64,000 bases of DNA from assembly GCA_002427815.1 (NCBI GenBank), contig DIZF01000010.1, positions 18,048-82,047 on the forward strand, written 5' to 3'. Made by a program: the position numbers and the translations under genes. The notes under the pieces were generated by a model. The model did not search any database. It had not been told where the DNA came from and worked only from the letters and a program-made list of their open reading frames with translations. The DNA comes from Ramlibacter tataouinensis. GTDB lineage: Bacteria > Pseudomonadota > Gammaproteobacteria > Burkholderiales > Burkholderiaceae_C. Below, one piece after another: positions 46,101 to 54,235 of the stretch (the first letter of the stretch is position 1; the number at the start of each line of letters is the position of its first letter).

Positions 46101-46640
46101 TCAGACTTCCCGCATCCCGGTTCCAGTTGGATGTTGCTCGCAGCATGCGGTGGCGCTGCGACCAGTTCCCAGAGCAATGGGCGCATGGCTCGCTTTTGCT
46201 TTGGTCTCCGCCCCCGCATGGTTCTCGCGAAGGCGATATCCCTGAGCAAGAACCTCACTCAAGAATGATTCGATGAGCCGAGAGATCAGACGATTGGGTC
46301 GCCCGTGTGGCTCGTCAGATCCGCCGCGGTAGACCTCGCGCAAGATGAGTGCGTCCTCGTAGCTGACGACGTGTGCCGATTTCAGGTCTGCACGGATGAC
46401 GATTTCGGCGCGCGGGGCTGGAACCAGCTCCCCTGACTCGTCTTCGAGTAGCCGCGTCAGGCTGATATGGCGAACGCATCCCACTGCCCCCATGACGGAC
46501 AGGTTCAACGATGGCGTCCCAATCATCGACGCTTCGGCGCCGATTTGGAAATCTGTCAAGTCTGGAGCCAGTTCCAAAAGCATCGCGTAGAGATGGCTTG
46601 CCCTCGCTGTAGCGGGGGAAGCAGGGAACACGTGCGTCAA
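46101..46640 (-). CDS. DUF6908-like protein
   Basis: A 179-residue protein whose TTG start overlaps the recombinase stop (TTGA). SHLYAMLLELAPDLTDFQIGAEAS, AEIVIRADLKSAHVVSYEDALILREVY and the final RLISRLIESFLSEVLAQGYRL follow the order of DUF6908 (EI.V....A..L.Y.D..G.R.VY...FL...L.QGH), a family common on plasmids and integrative elements. Function unknown. Family assignment is from memory of the pattern. Confidence 0.55.
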   Translation of the reverse strand: MTHVFPASPATARASHLYAMLLELAPDLTDFQIGAEASMIGTPSLNLSVMGAVGCVRHISLTRLLEDESGELVPAPRAEIVIRADLKSAHVVSYEDALILREVYRGGSDEPHGRPNRLISRLIESFLSEVLAQGYRLRENHAGAETKAKASHAPIALGTGRSATACCEQHPTGTGMREV

Positions 46641-47233
46641 ACAAGTTCGGCGGCAATGCGCCGCAGTCGTTGTGGGTTGTCGTCGGCGTATTGCGCTGTC
46701 ATGGCGACGGACGAATGACCCATCAGCACCGACACAGCGCGAAGGTCGATGCCCTTGCTGATCAACTCGGTGGCGAACCAGCGCCGACCAGAATGGCTAC
46801 GCCCTCCCTGAATACCAGCTCGCGCGTGCAGCCTGGCGACCAATTGCTGCATGGAATTTGGCGTGAAGTGCCGCGCCTTCTGTGACTTAAACAGCGGAGC
46901 CTCGACATTGAAAAGAATGTCTTCGCTTTGCCTTCGCTCCGCCAGGTAGTCCCGGAAAGCTTGCTTCACGCCGGGATTGGTGAGGTACACCGTCCGGGGC
47001 TTTCCGCCCTTGGTCATTGCCTCGCTGAGGTTGCACTCCTCACGAATCCGCCCGCCGTCATCCAGCACGTCTTTGACCCGGAGCGCGGCGATTTCCATGG
47101 CGCGCAAACCTAGCCTATAGGAGGCCGCCAAGATTGCAAGATTCCGCGATGCATGATTGCCGGCTCGGGTCACCACCATCAAGCGTTTTTGTTCACTTTC
47201 AGTGGGAACCCGTGCCTTGCCTAGCCTTGGCAT
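46637..47233 (-). CDS. Short tyrosine recombinase/integrase
   Basis: A 198-residue protein that is only the catalytic domain: first Arg in LGLRAMEIAALRV, HSGRRWFAT (His-x-x-Arg box), LMGHSSVAMTAQYA with the second His and the nucleophilic Tyr. The N-terminal core-binding domain is absent, as in FimB/FimE-sized enzymes. It lies 77 bp downstream of the replication helicase gene. It could resolve or integrate the element; no att site repeat was identified beside it. Confidence 0.88.
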   Translation of the reverse strand: MPRLGKARVPTESEQKRLMVVTRAGNHASRNLAILAASYRLGLRAMEIAALRVKDVLDDGGRIREECNLSEAMTKGGKPRTVYLTNPGVKQAFRDYLAERRQSEDILFNVEAPLFKSQKARHFTPNSMQQLVARLHARAGIQGGRSHSGRRWFATELISKGIDLRAVSVLMGHSSVAMTAQYADDNPQRLRRIAAELV

Positions 47234-47309
47234 CGTTGCAGTGGCCTTGTTTGCATCGCAGCGTCAATTTTAATTTTTTCGCCGCAACTCGTACACAAGA
47301 ACCACCTGC

Positions 47310-50300
47310 TCAATGCCGCGCAACCGCTGTTTCACTGCGGTTGCGCGCCACTGCCTCGCGCAGCCCTGACATCGCCGGAAGACAGGATTTTCTGCGCTTC
47401 GCCCGCAGTTCCTTATCGAAACTCAGACCGAGGCTGTCTTCGTCACCCGCCTTGGTTCCCTCGACCGTGCGCTTGTACTTGCTGTCCCGACGGCCGATGA
47501 CTTCTAGCATTTCCGCCAGCCGGTCTTGATCGAGCCGATATCGACGTACCTTTTTGCCCGCTGTCTGAATCGTCTGGCTAGTCACGATGGTGAGTCCCAC
47601 GAGCTTGAGCAGAGAGCGGAGCTGCCCGACGGGGTTACGCTGCGCGTCATCGTTGACGGGATTCTTAAACAGGCTTTCGATGCGCCCGCGAGCGTCCTGC
47701 ACCGCTGTGGTGAACTGTCTCAGCGTCTCCCTGTCCACCTGCACCTCTGGGGCGAAGACCGCCGAGTCTACGTCATAGATTCCAGCGGTCATGAACAGAT
47801 CGCCCAGCAAAGCCCGCTGACCAACCCGCATCTTTCGGTCGAATGCCGAAAGGCCGTTGCCGATTTCTTCCCGATCGCGATTTGCAAGCCATTCCCTGCT
47901 GCAAACCAGACATTCCAGTCGCTGAATAGCCGCCCTGGTGCGCCCTTCATCATCGAAGGCGATCAGCTCTGCGGAAATGCCATCGTCGTAGAAGCTTTCC
48001 AGTTTGTACCGGTCCAGTTCGTCCCGCTCCGAATCCGTCAGCGCAATCCCTTTCTTGTCGCGTTCCATGAGCTCGTTGGCGTCCGACTGCTCCAGCGACG
48101 CCGCGGCCAGGAGACGAGCTTCCCGATCTGCCAGTCGTAGTACCTTCCCAGCGGCCAAGCCCGCCTTCCCGTTCTCCACCGCCTCCGTGTCATGCTCCAC
48201 GTCAACGACGCTCCATCCACCGTCCAAACGCATCGCTCGGAACAGCGGCTCCAGCCGATTTTTTGATCCCCGCGCCGCTGCTGTTACCCGAGCCCAGATA
48301 CCGAGCAAGCCTTCATCGCTGGGATAGACTGGTGTGCCGTCATCCTCGTAAAACAGGATCTCGTTTGTGCGCCTGACAGAGCGTTCCAGCTCGCGCCTGA
48401 TGCAATCCACGTCCACCTCGTAGTTCATTGGGGTCGCGTCTACCCAAACGTGGACTTGCCCGGGATGGCGAACGCGCATCAACTGCTGGTCGATATCCAG
48501 GTGCGTGATGATGTTGCGGCTGAAGAATCCGAAGACGTTCTTGACGATGCATTCGTCCTCGCCATGCTGGTCCTTGAACGTGATGTCTACACCGGTGCCG
48601 ATGGCTGGGGATGCGATCAGCACGTCAAGGTTGCGCCGAAAGCGCGATGGAATGTCAGCCAGCAGTTCCTGCGTGGATTTTTGCCCGCTGGTCTTCGATG
48701 ACACGACGAGCACGACTTTGTCTGGAAAGCGCTGCAGGAGCAGCTGTCGCAGGTTTTCCGCCATCGCCAGCGAATTGGTCGCCACGTAACTCTTTTCGCC
48801 ATCGTCCACCCGACGCAGCAGTTCGGCGGTGAGCTGTGCGGATGACCCGTACATTCTGATTTCGCGCTTCTCCGCCTTGTATTCGTTGACGACGAACCTC
48901 ACTGGAGTGTCATTGCGACCAACCGCGCACATCGCATCCATGGTCACTCGATTCAAGTCGGCGTCAAGCAGCACAACAATCGCAGCGTTTTTCAGGTAAT
49001 GGCTCAGTCGGGCAAAGACCGCGCGGCGCGAATCCGCGAGCGTCTCCCCGACAAGGTGAGCGAACACCTGTTCGCTCTCGTCGATGATGATCACCGGATA
49101 CTTGTGCTCGTCCTTCTCCGGTTGCAGACCCATCAAGCTGTCCAGGCAAACCGCATAGGCTCTCGTTGGCTCCAGCCGATGGTACTTTGCCGGCTTATCT
49201 GCGTCATCTTCCGCTGCGACAGGCGGGCCTGTCAGGCTATCACCATCATCGGCGAAGGTTAGACAGTCGGCCGATGGATTTCGCACAGGTGTCGCCGAGT
49301 CTTCGACAACAAAGTAAGGGTCCAGGCCCAACCGGGCAGCCATCGATTGCAGCAGCGCTCGCCTGTGACCGATCAGGAGCACCCGCCAATGTTGTTTTTT
49401 GCACTGCTCCACAAACGGAACCAGCGCTTCTGTCTTGCCGCTACCTTTGGGGGATTTCACGTAGGTGACGCCACGCCTGATTTCCAGTGGTCCGTTACCT
49501 GCGTCAGATATTAGGTATCCATCGGCGCCCCGAATCTCCAGCGCCGGCAAGTAACGCGTGTTCAGGAAGGTGATCGGCCTATCTTCGACAATCACACCGC
49601 CGATATCGACATCTTCGCGACACGTCGGATCCAGTTGCTTGAGGATTCGGTCGAAATGGTCGAAGTCGTAGTCGCGCTGCGTGTTGGGGGCCGCGTAGGT
49701 GCGCTGGCAGTGGTCGCACTGAACGCCGGGGGTGCCGTCTGCGAACCACCGAACGACGGCCGTTGCTTTGTGATCGATGTGGATTGGACACGCGATTTCA
49801 AATTCGTTTGGCAGTTCCTGGAGGGCGACCTCCTCTCCGGTGGCAAGGGTGAAGATATCGGACCGGTCCAAGGTCACCCGCGAGCGGAGATAGGCGCCCT
49901 CCCACTTACCGGCGCGTTGTTGCATGGCTTCCCGACCGAGCTTGTCCAGGATCACCTGACTGCTGGCATCCAGCTTATTGCCCAACACAGTCGTGGTGCA
50001 GCCTGCGGTCAGCCCATAGGCCTGCTTTTCGTCTGTGTGATGCCTGGATCCCGCGTATAGCGCTTCGAGGCCTGCCAACAGCCGCCTGTAGAAGTCGGCC
50101 TTCAATGTGGGAGCGGTTAATTCGAAGGCGAGCAGTAAGGTGCCCCCGTCGTCCGTGAGCTGATGTGCCGCCACCGAAGCATGGCGCTGCGTGAAGTCAT
50201 GGCCTAAGGCCGTTTCCAAGGGCAGGCGTGCCAGATCGATTCGCACCATCAGCAAGTCGGCTTGGCCGAACTTGTCGGTGATGGACTCGCCGTCCGGCTG

Positions 50301-50423
50301 CTTGCGTGCCGCTGCGATGAATTTGCCCTGCGCCAGCAAGGCTGCCAGGTCGTCAGGGTTGAGAATGGTCTGATTTGACCAGGTAGAGCCGTTGTCCGCG
50401 GCTGTGAGGATGGATACTTTCAT
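47310..50423 (-). CDS. Plasmid-type replication helicase (origin-binding / CyRepA1-like)
   Basis: A 1,037-residue protein. CPIHIDH and CDHCQRTY near residues 213 and 239 suggest a zinc-ribbon domain; Walker A SPKGSGKTEALV near 325, Walker B VIIIDESEQVF near 444, then LIASPAIGTGVDITFKD near 608 and LDIDQQLMRVR near 647 complete an SF2-type helicase resembling the herpes origin-binding/CyRepA1 group used by plasmids. Start at 50423 follows from an AGGTGTTCCC site; the longer frame is open but unsupported. The ribosome site is part of a hairpin (50427-50450). It likely starts replication of an integrated plasmid or plasmid-derived island. Confidence 0.8.
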   Translation of the reverse strand: MKVSILTAADNGSTWSNQTILNPDDLAALLAQGKFIAAARKQPDGESITDKFGQADLLMVRIDLARLPLETALGHDFTQRHASVAAHQLTDDGGTLLLAFELTAPTLKADFYRRLLAGLEALYAGSRHHTDEKQAYGLTAGCTTTVLGNKLDASSQVILDKLGREAMQQRAGKWEGAYLRSRVTLDRSDIFTLATGEEVALQELPNEFEIACPIHIDHKATAVVRWFADGTPGVQCDHCQRTYAAPNTQRDYDFDHFDRILKQLDPTCREDVDIGGVIVEDRPITFLNTRYLPALEIRGADGYLISDAGNGPLEIRRGVTYVKSPKGSGKTEALVPFVEQCKKQHWRVLLIGHRRALLQSMAARLGLDPYFVVEDSATPVRNPSADCLTFADDGDSLTGPPVAAEDDADKPAKYHRLEPTRAYAVCLDSLMGLQPEKDEHKYPVIIIDESEQVFAHLVGETLADSRRAVFARLSHYLKNAAIVVLLDADLNRVTMDAMCAVGRNDTPVRFVVNEYKAEKREIRMYGSSAQLTAELLRRVDDGEKSYVATNSLAMAENLRQLLLQRFPDKVVLVVSSKTSGQKSTQELLADIPSRFRRNLDVLIASPAIGTGVDITFKDQHGEDECIVKNVFGFFSRNIITHLDIDQQLMRVRHPGQVHVWVDATPMNYEVDVDCIRRELERSVRRTNEILFYEDDGTPVYPSDEGLLGIWARVTAAARGSKNRLEPLFRAMRLDGGWSVVDVEHDTEAVENGKAGLAAGKVLRLADREARLLAAASLEQSDANELMERDKKGIALTDSERDELDRYKLESFYDDGISAELIAFDDEGRTRAAIQRLECLVCSREWLANRDREEIGNGLSAFDRKMRVGQRALLGDLFMTAGIYDVDSAVFAPEVQVDRETLRQFTTAVQDARGRIESLFKNPVNDDAQRNPVGQLRSLLKLVGLTIVTSQTIQTAGKKVRRYRLDQDRLAEMLEVIGRRDSKYKRTVEGTKAGDEDSLGLSFDKELRAKRRKSCLPAMSGLREAVARNRSETAVARH

Positions 50424-50426
50424 GGG

Positions 50427-50450
50427 AACACCTTCTAAGTGCGAGGTGTT
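50427..50450 (-). promoter_or_regulatory. Hairpin covering the ribosome-binding site of the replication gene
   Basis: AACACCT (50427-50433) and AGGTGTT (50444-50450) form a 7-bp stem with a 10-nt loop. In the mRNA the AGGTGTT arm nearest the ATG is the Shine-Dalgarno region, so pairing would hide it. A second perfect inverted repeat, CTGGTGGG-CT-CCCACCAG, lies at 50466-50483. Together they suggest post-transcriptional or operator control of Rep level. Confidence 0.55.
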
Positions 50451-51147
50451 AGCCGTTCGCCAAGCCTGGTGGGCTCCCACCAGATCGACCTCAACCTGTT
50501 TGGTTGTTGAACGTCGCGGGAAAATAGCACACAAACGCAGTCGGCCGCCATTTAATCCGCGCCCCGATTCGACGCTGCCTTCTTCGCCCTCAGGCCGTCC
50601 CAAGCTACTGAGCCAGCATTTCCAGAAAAATGAACCCAAAAGCGGCTGCGTTTTTCATTTTCAACACATTTCCGCGCCGATTTTTCGAGGAACGGTCCAG
50701 AAAACGAGGCGCTCTATAAAAATGACCTCTTCTTGAAATTAGTAAACATTCAGCAGGCTCGGACGACCTGGCCGTGAAGCCCGAGCCGGATTGCGTCAAA
50801 TTCTCGTGAAAAGGCGGTCGCCGACAAGGGTGGGTATCCTTCGTGGCGACTCGTTTCTGAGCCGTTCCGGCCGCTGACAAAAGCGCCTCGACGTGCGCAA
50901 CGGGGGCCCGTTCACCTGCGCGTATCGAATACCTGGAGCCCCGGCCTTGAAAAGCGAAGGAGAACACCAATCTGCTTCGACAGGATGGATAGGAAACTGC
51001 CGTCCGCCTTGCCTCCGTGTTGGCTTAACTGCTACCGAAAGGCGCCTGCATAACGCTGTGTCGTTACTGCTCATGCTATCGCTGCATGACAGGCTTGGGC
51101 CATCCTGGTTGGGAGGTCGAGTTGCTCGCGCACTTTAGGAAAGCAAC
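50451..51147. other. Long non-coding stretch, candidate origin/control region
   Basis: About 700 bp without a convincing gene between the divergent rep helicase and the coiled-coil protein. It holds the perfect inverted repeat at 50466-50483, a short inverted repeat CAACC-tgttt-GGTTG near 50492, and an AT-rich segment (50,690-50,745, with TATAAAAATGACC). Position next to rep makes it a reasonable place for an origin; no clear iteron array was seen. Confidence 0.35.
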
Positions 51148-51507
51148 ATGGATCACCCTCTCACTGAAGAACGCTTGGCCGACATGGCCTTGCAAGCTGA
51201 GTCAACGCTCAAGCAGCTCGAAGCCACCTTCCGCACCCGGCGCACGGAGCTGACTTCGGCGACCCGCCGGTCGCTAATGCCGCAGGCACGCCGCGCGTTC
51301 GAGGCACTCGAGGCCACGCATACCCTGATCCAGCAGAAGAAACGCGCCCTAGAAATTTTCCAGCGTGTTCGGGAGAGCTATTGGACCGGCTCGAACGAGG
51401 ACCATTGCAGCTCATTCCTGGAGCAGCTCTGGAGCGAAATCGTGGACCCGAGCGATGGCGTTGCCGCTCCCGTTTCCAAAGTCAGCCCCTCGCACGAGGA
51501 AGCCTGA
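51148..51507 (+). CDS. Predicted coiled-coil protein of unknown function
   Basis: A 119-residue protein, strongly helical and charged over residues 5-70 (ERLADMALQAESTLKQLEATFRTRRTEL, then FEALEATHTLIQQKKRALEIFQRV) with heptad spacing. TTTAGGAAAGC precedes the ATG at 51148, and a terminator follows 24 bp after the stop, so it is a complete single-gene unit. No family recognised. Confidence 0.65.
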   Translation: MDHPLTEERLADMALQAESTLKQLEATFRTRRTELTSATRRSLMPQARRAFEALEATHTLIQQKKRALEIFQRVRESYWTGSNEDHCSSFLEQLWSEIVDPSDGVAAPVSKVSPSHEEA

Positions 51508-51530
51508 TCGCCGAGCAGCCGGGTAATGGA

Positions 51531-51556
51531 CAAGCCCGCTACGTGCGGGCTTTTTC
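51531..51556 (+). terminator. Rho-independent terminator
   Basis: AAGCCCGC-tacgt-GCGGGCTTTTTC: an 8-bp GC-rich stem followed by a T-run, 24 bp after the coiled-coil gene. Confidence 0.85.
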
Positions 51557-51570
51557 GCGTCCGAAAGTTT

Positions 51571-51579
51571 TGGTATAGT
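51571..51579 (+). promoter_or_regulatory. Extended -10 promoter of the structured RNA
   Basis: TGGTATAGT fits an extended -10 (TGn TATAAT). No good -35 is present at 17 bp. Transcription would begin near 51586 (GGACG). Confidence 0.5.
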
Positions 51580-51585
51580 CGCGCT

Positions 51586-51751
51586 GGACGGCCAAGGTGC
51601 GTCCGAAATCCCTCCAAGGGGGATCGCGTTATGAGCGCAAGACAATGAGGCGTAAGCCCTAGGATTTGAAGGCCCTGTTGTGGGGCCGGAAGCGAGCGAT
51701 GCATAAGCTCGTCCCTACGTTTCCCTGAATAGCCGGCACTAGCCGGCTTTT
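51586..51751 (+). ncRNA. Candidate structured non-coding RNA, about 165 nt
   Basis: Bounded by an extended -10 promoter and a strong terminator (AGCCGGC-acta-GCCGGCT then T6, ending near 51751). It has no open reading frame of note. Visible helices: GGACG...CGTCC (51586-51604), a long-range AAATCC/GGATTT helix (51605-51610 with 51662-51667) enclosing ATCCC..GGGAT and a GGC-GTAA-GCC GNRA-type tetraloop hairpin, GGCCC...GGGCC (from 51671), and CGAGC...GCTCG (from 51693). It does not match a tRNA, 6S or other RNA I know. Position in the island between small genes suggests an antisense, packaging or regulatory role. Confidence 0.55.
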
Positions 51752-51820
51752 TTGCGCCCGTCTTTTGGCGGGCGCTCTTGCATCTGCACCCTGCACGATG
51801 CTTTCACTCTGGACTACACC

Positions 51821-51919
51821 ATGCGCAAGCTGCGTGAGTTGCTGGAGTTGATCTTCTTGGCAAAGGACTTGTACGAGTTCTTCGACTGGTTGATCAACTT
51901 GATCGGCAAGAGCATTTAA
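51821..51919 (+). CDS. Possible 32-residue amphipathic peptide
   Basis: ATG at 51821, stop TAA at 51917. The peptide, MRKLRELLELIFLAKDLYEFF and then DWLINLIGKSI, is almost entirely an amphipathic helix with Leu/Ile/Phe on one face and Lys/Glu on the other, reminiscent of small membrane toxins or holin-like peptides. It follows the structured RNA by 70 bp, separated by another hairpin (GCGCCCG/CGGGCGC). There is no strong Shine-Dalgarno, so confidence is modest. Confidence 0.35.
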   Translation: MRKLRELLELIFLAKDLYEFFDWLINLIGKSI

Positions 51920-52053
51920 GCCCGCCTGATTTGTCCTGACTACGAAAACCACTCCTTCGCAGCCAGGCTGACAAGAGCGAAATTGTCAGTCAAGGCCCAA
52001 GCTCGCCCAAAATCTTCCTACCCGCGCCAAAACTGATTATAAGAGAGCCCATC

Positions 52054-52530
52054 ATGACCGCTGACTGGAACTTTGCTGGTGAACATCCTTTGACTCGTCT
52101 GCCAGTGACGCAGGAGGAACAGCGCATACACGTTCAGATTTTCGGCGGTTGCCCGCATCACACTTGGACACGATCAGTTCAAAGCGACGGCGAACGAATA
52201 GCTACTTGCGATACTTGCGGCCACACCCAATGGCTTGGCTCTGAGCGTAAAGAGTATATGGACGCTGACCCGGTGAAGACCGACGCCGAGATCAGAGAGG
52301 GTTGGCTGCGTGGCGTGCGACGGTTCATGTACGACGAGGTGGTCGCAAGCGAGTTGTTCCGCACCATTGAGGCGACAGGATGGACTTGCATCATCTACAA
52401 CAAAGATGATCTGTTCGCTTGCTCAATGGCTAAAGGCAGCGAGCGCTTCGTGTCGGGAGCGCACAAGACTAAGTGCGCAGCAATCACTGACGCCGCATCG
52501 CAAGTGGCAAAAGGTAAGTTCCCGAGATAG
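52054..52530 (+). CDS. Uncharacterised protein with a CxxC zinc-finger motif
   Basis: A 158-residue protein from the ATG at 52054 (AAGAGAG upstream). GGCPHHTWTRSVQSDGERIATCDTCGHTQW contains a possible zinc knuckle (CPHH and CDTC). The C-terminal half includes GWTCIIYNKDDLFACSMAKGSERFVSGAHKT. No family known to me; the DNA is clearly coding by its length and codon use. Confidence 0.6.
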   Translation: MTADWNFAGEHPLTRLPVTQEEQRIHVQIFGGCPHHTWTRSVQSDGERIATCDTCGHTQWLGSERKEYMDADPVKTDAEIREGWLRGVRRFMYDEVVASELFRTIEATGWTCIIYNKDDLFACSMAKGSERFVSGAHKTKCAAITDAASQVAKGKFPR

Positions 52531-52687
52531 TTCTCGAATATTCGCTGCCACGGTCGACTATTCGCGCTATCGCTTCGCTAGTTCTGACTTTGTCCTGCTC
52601 AAGCAAAGTTGCGCGTAGACAGTGCCCTCCTGCGCAACAGATGCGGCCCACTCATCCAGTGTCCGCATCGCAGCGGTCGGATTGGGC

Positions 52688-53080
52688 CTAGTAGTCTGGG
52701 TACATGACCTCGCGCCCTTCAAGCATTGATCCAGCTGAGAGCGTCACGGCGAAGCGCTTGAAGAAACCTAGGAACTGCGCAATCGGCATTTGCTGCCTGA
52801 CCTTACGAACTACGATAGGTCCTTCGTGGGAGTCGATCATCTTCTGCAGGCTGTCGTAGTTGCCAAGAGGTGCTAGCAGGAACGTAACGCTAACCGGGTC
52901 TTTGTGCGCGCCGTGGTTCTCTCCCACCCACAATTGGATTCCGAGCAGGAATTCACCCTCCTGCGAAAGCTTCTGTTCCTTGAGCCACTTCTCGGCATCA
53001 GCTTTGTCGGCGCGGTCCGCAGCAGAAGTTCCTTTGAGGTCGCCGTACTGGACAACGGCTTTGAACGATTCGGTGTGCAT
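52688..53080 (-). CDS. Uncharacterised island protein
   Basis: A 130-residue protein, ATG at 53080 with AAGGAAGGG upstream. It starts MHTESFKAVVQYGDLKGTSAADRADK and contains EGEFLLGIQLWVGENHG and PIAQFLGFFKRFAVTLS. The only minus-strand gene among plus-strand genes here. No domain recognised. Confidence 0.6.
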   Translation of the reverse strand: MHTESFKAVVQYGDLKGTSAADRADKADAEKWLKEQKLSQEGEFLLGIQLWVGENHGAHKDPVSVTFLLAPLGNYDSLQKMIDSHEGPIVVRKVRQQMPIAQFLGFFKRFAVTLSAGSMLEGREVMYPDY

Positions 53081-53292
53081 AGTGAATTCCCTTCCTTGAA
53101 GCGCCTGAGCTTAACAAGCGTCCAACCTTCGCGCCAGATAGGATCGGCCCCGTTGCGCGAAAACCGTAAACATTTTCCGTTCGGCGATAAATAGCAGCCT
53201 GGAGCAATTGCTCCTCAGGTTTGTGAGTCGGCACGTTAGGCCGCTTCACGGGTGTTCCTTGCGATAACGCGGAAGATCTTCAGCCTGCAGCA

Positions 53293-53309
53293 TACGGTAG
53301 TACTCCGTA
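53293..53309 (+). repeat. Hairpin upstream of the HUH Rep gene, candidate nick site
   Basis: TACGG-TAGTACT-CCGTA, an inverted repeat with a 7-nt loop 11 bp before the rep start codon. HUH enzymes recognise such hairpins at double-strand origins. Confidence 0.4.
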
Positions 53310-53319
53310 CTGCTTAGCT

Positions 53320-53838
53320 ATGTCTGAAAGACTGCACATACAGCACAGACAAAACAAGAAACGTACTTCGATGACTATCTACCCCAAGAGCGTCATGACG
53401 CCAAAGAGGCTCGCCCTGATGGATTTCGCACGCTCAGAAAATCCGACTCACTTGCTAACCCTGAACTTTCATGACAGGTACACCCCAGAGGACGCTGAGA
53501 AGCGCGTCGAGCGTTGGTACATCCAGGTAATGCATCGCCTCTTTCGAAAACCGCGTGTCGAATTGAACAAGCAGATCAACTTCGTCGCTTTCCCCGAGTA
53601 CACGAAGTCATGGCACATCCACTATCACGCTGCTGTGCGAATCCCAATGGACTACGTAGGTGCCTTCACGCGCGTGGGAGCCGCTAGCTGGAAGCGCATC
53701 GTCCCTAGCTCTACTTTCGATCTCCGCGAGATCGGCGGAACAGCCGATGACTTGACGGACACTCTGCTCTACATCACGAAGTCGAGCTCGTCTGAGCGCG
53801 TCATTCATTCGTCAATGTTCACGCCGCGAGTGCAATGA
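53320..53838 (+). CDS. Compact HUH-type replication initiator (rolling-circle Rep-like)
   Basis: A 172-residue protein with the three HUH motifs in order: motif 1 HLLTLNFHDR near residue 44, motif 2 HIHYHAAV near residue 98 (the metal-binding histidines) and motif 3 LLYITKS near residue 149, containing Tyr-x-x-Lys as in single-Tyr nucleases. This suits an inovirus Gp2/REP-type initiator or a relaxase/transposase-like nicking enzyme. Hairpins flank the gene on both sides. No helicase domain is attached, so host or island helicase would be needed. A later ATG at 53371 is possible. Confidence 0.75.
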   Translation: MSERLHIQHRQNKKRTSMTIYPKSVMTPKRLALMDFARSENPTHLLTLNFHDRYTPEDAEKRVERWYIQVMHRLFRKPRVELNKQINFVAFPEYTKSWHIHYHAAVRIPMDYVGAFTRVGAASWKRIVPSSTFDLREIGGTADDLTDTLLYITKSSSSERVIHSSMFTPRVQ

Positions 53839-53850
53839 CAAATTCGTTCA

Positions 53851-53868
53851 GAACCACGCCTGTGGTTC
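53851..53868 (+). repeat. Hairpin downstream of the HUH Rep gene
   Basis: GAACCAC-GCCT-GTGGTTC, with 7-bp perfect arms, 13 bp after the rep stop, nested in an outer GTTCA...TGAAC pair. There is no T-run, so it is more likely an origin or nick hairpin than a terminator. Confidence 0.45.
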
Positions 53869-53995
53869 ACCAGATGAACCCGAGCCGAACCGGAACTGGA
53901 TTGATGGATGTATACCTTACCTTCGCCTCAGATGTCGCAGATGACCTCTCATTCCGTCCGCGACCCGCGAACGGAGCTTTCAATTGGATAATTCA

Positions 53996-54235
53996 ATGAT
54001 CAATTCCACCAATGTTTACACTCAGCCGCGCCGTCGATACGCGAATCGAATTCCTGGAAGCTCAACTCGGGATGCGATTGTCTCTTTGCGCGTGACAGCA
54101 GCCAATCAGCGCATCGTGGGACAGCTTGCTGCCCGACGTGCCATGTCGCCCTCAGAGTACCTCTGCCGTCTTCTTAACGATCACTTGCGCGTTTATGGAA
54201 TGCCACGAGGTGACTCGCAGCCGCACGTTCGATGA
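53996..54235 (+). CDS. Ribbon-helix-helix-like small protein
   Basis: A 79-residue protein from ATG 53996 (MINSTNVYTQPRRRYANRIP). The second half, DAIVSLRVTAANQRIVGQLAARRAMSPSEYLCRLLNDHL, has a strand-helix-helix pattern like CopG/Arc regulators. It overlaps the following gene by 4 bp (ATGA), so it probably regulates or pairs with it. No proof of a toxin-antitoxin pair. Confidence 0.55.
   Translation: MINSTNVYTQPRRRYANRIPGSSTRDAIVSLRVTAANQRIVGQLAARRAMSPSEYLCRLLNDHLRVYGMPRGDSQPHVR

Noticed and set aside
51659..51952. 97-codon minus-strand frame over the structured RNA and peptide
   Set aside because: It crosses the terminator hairpins and lacks a ribosome site; the RNA reading is better supported.
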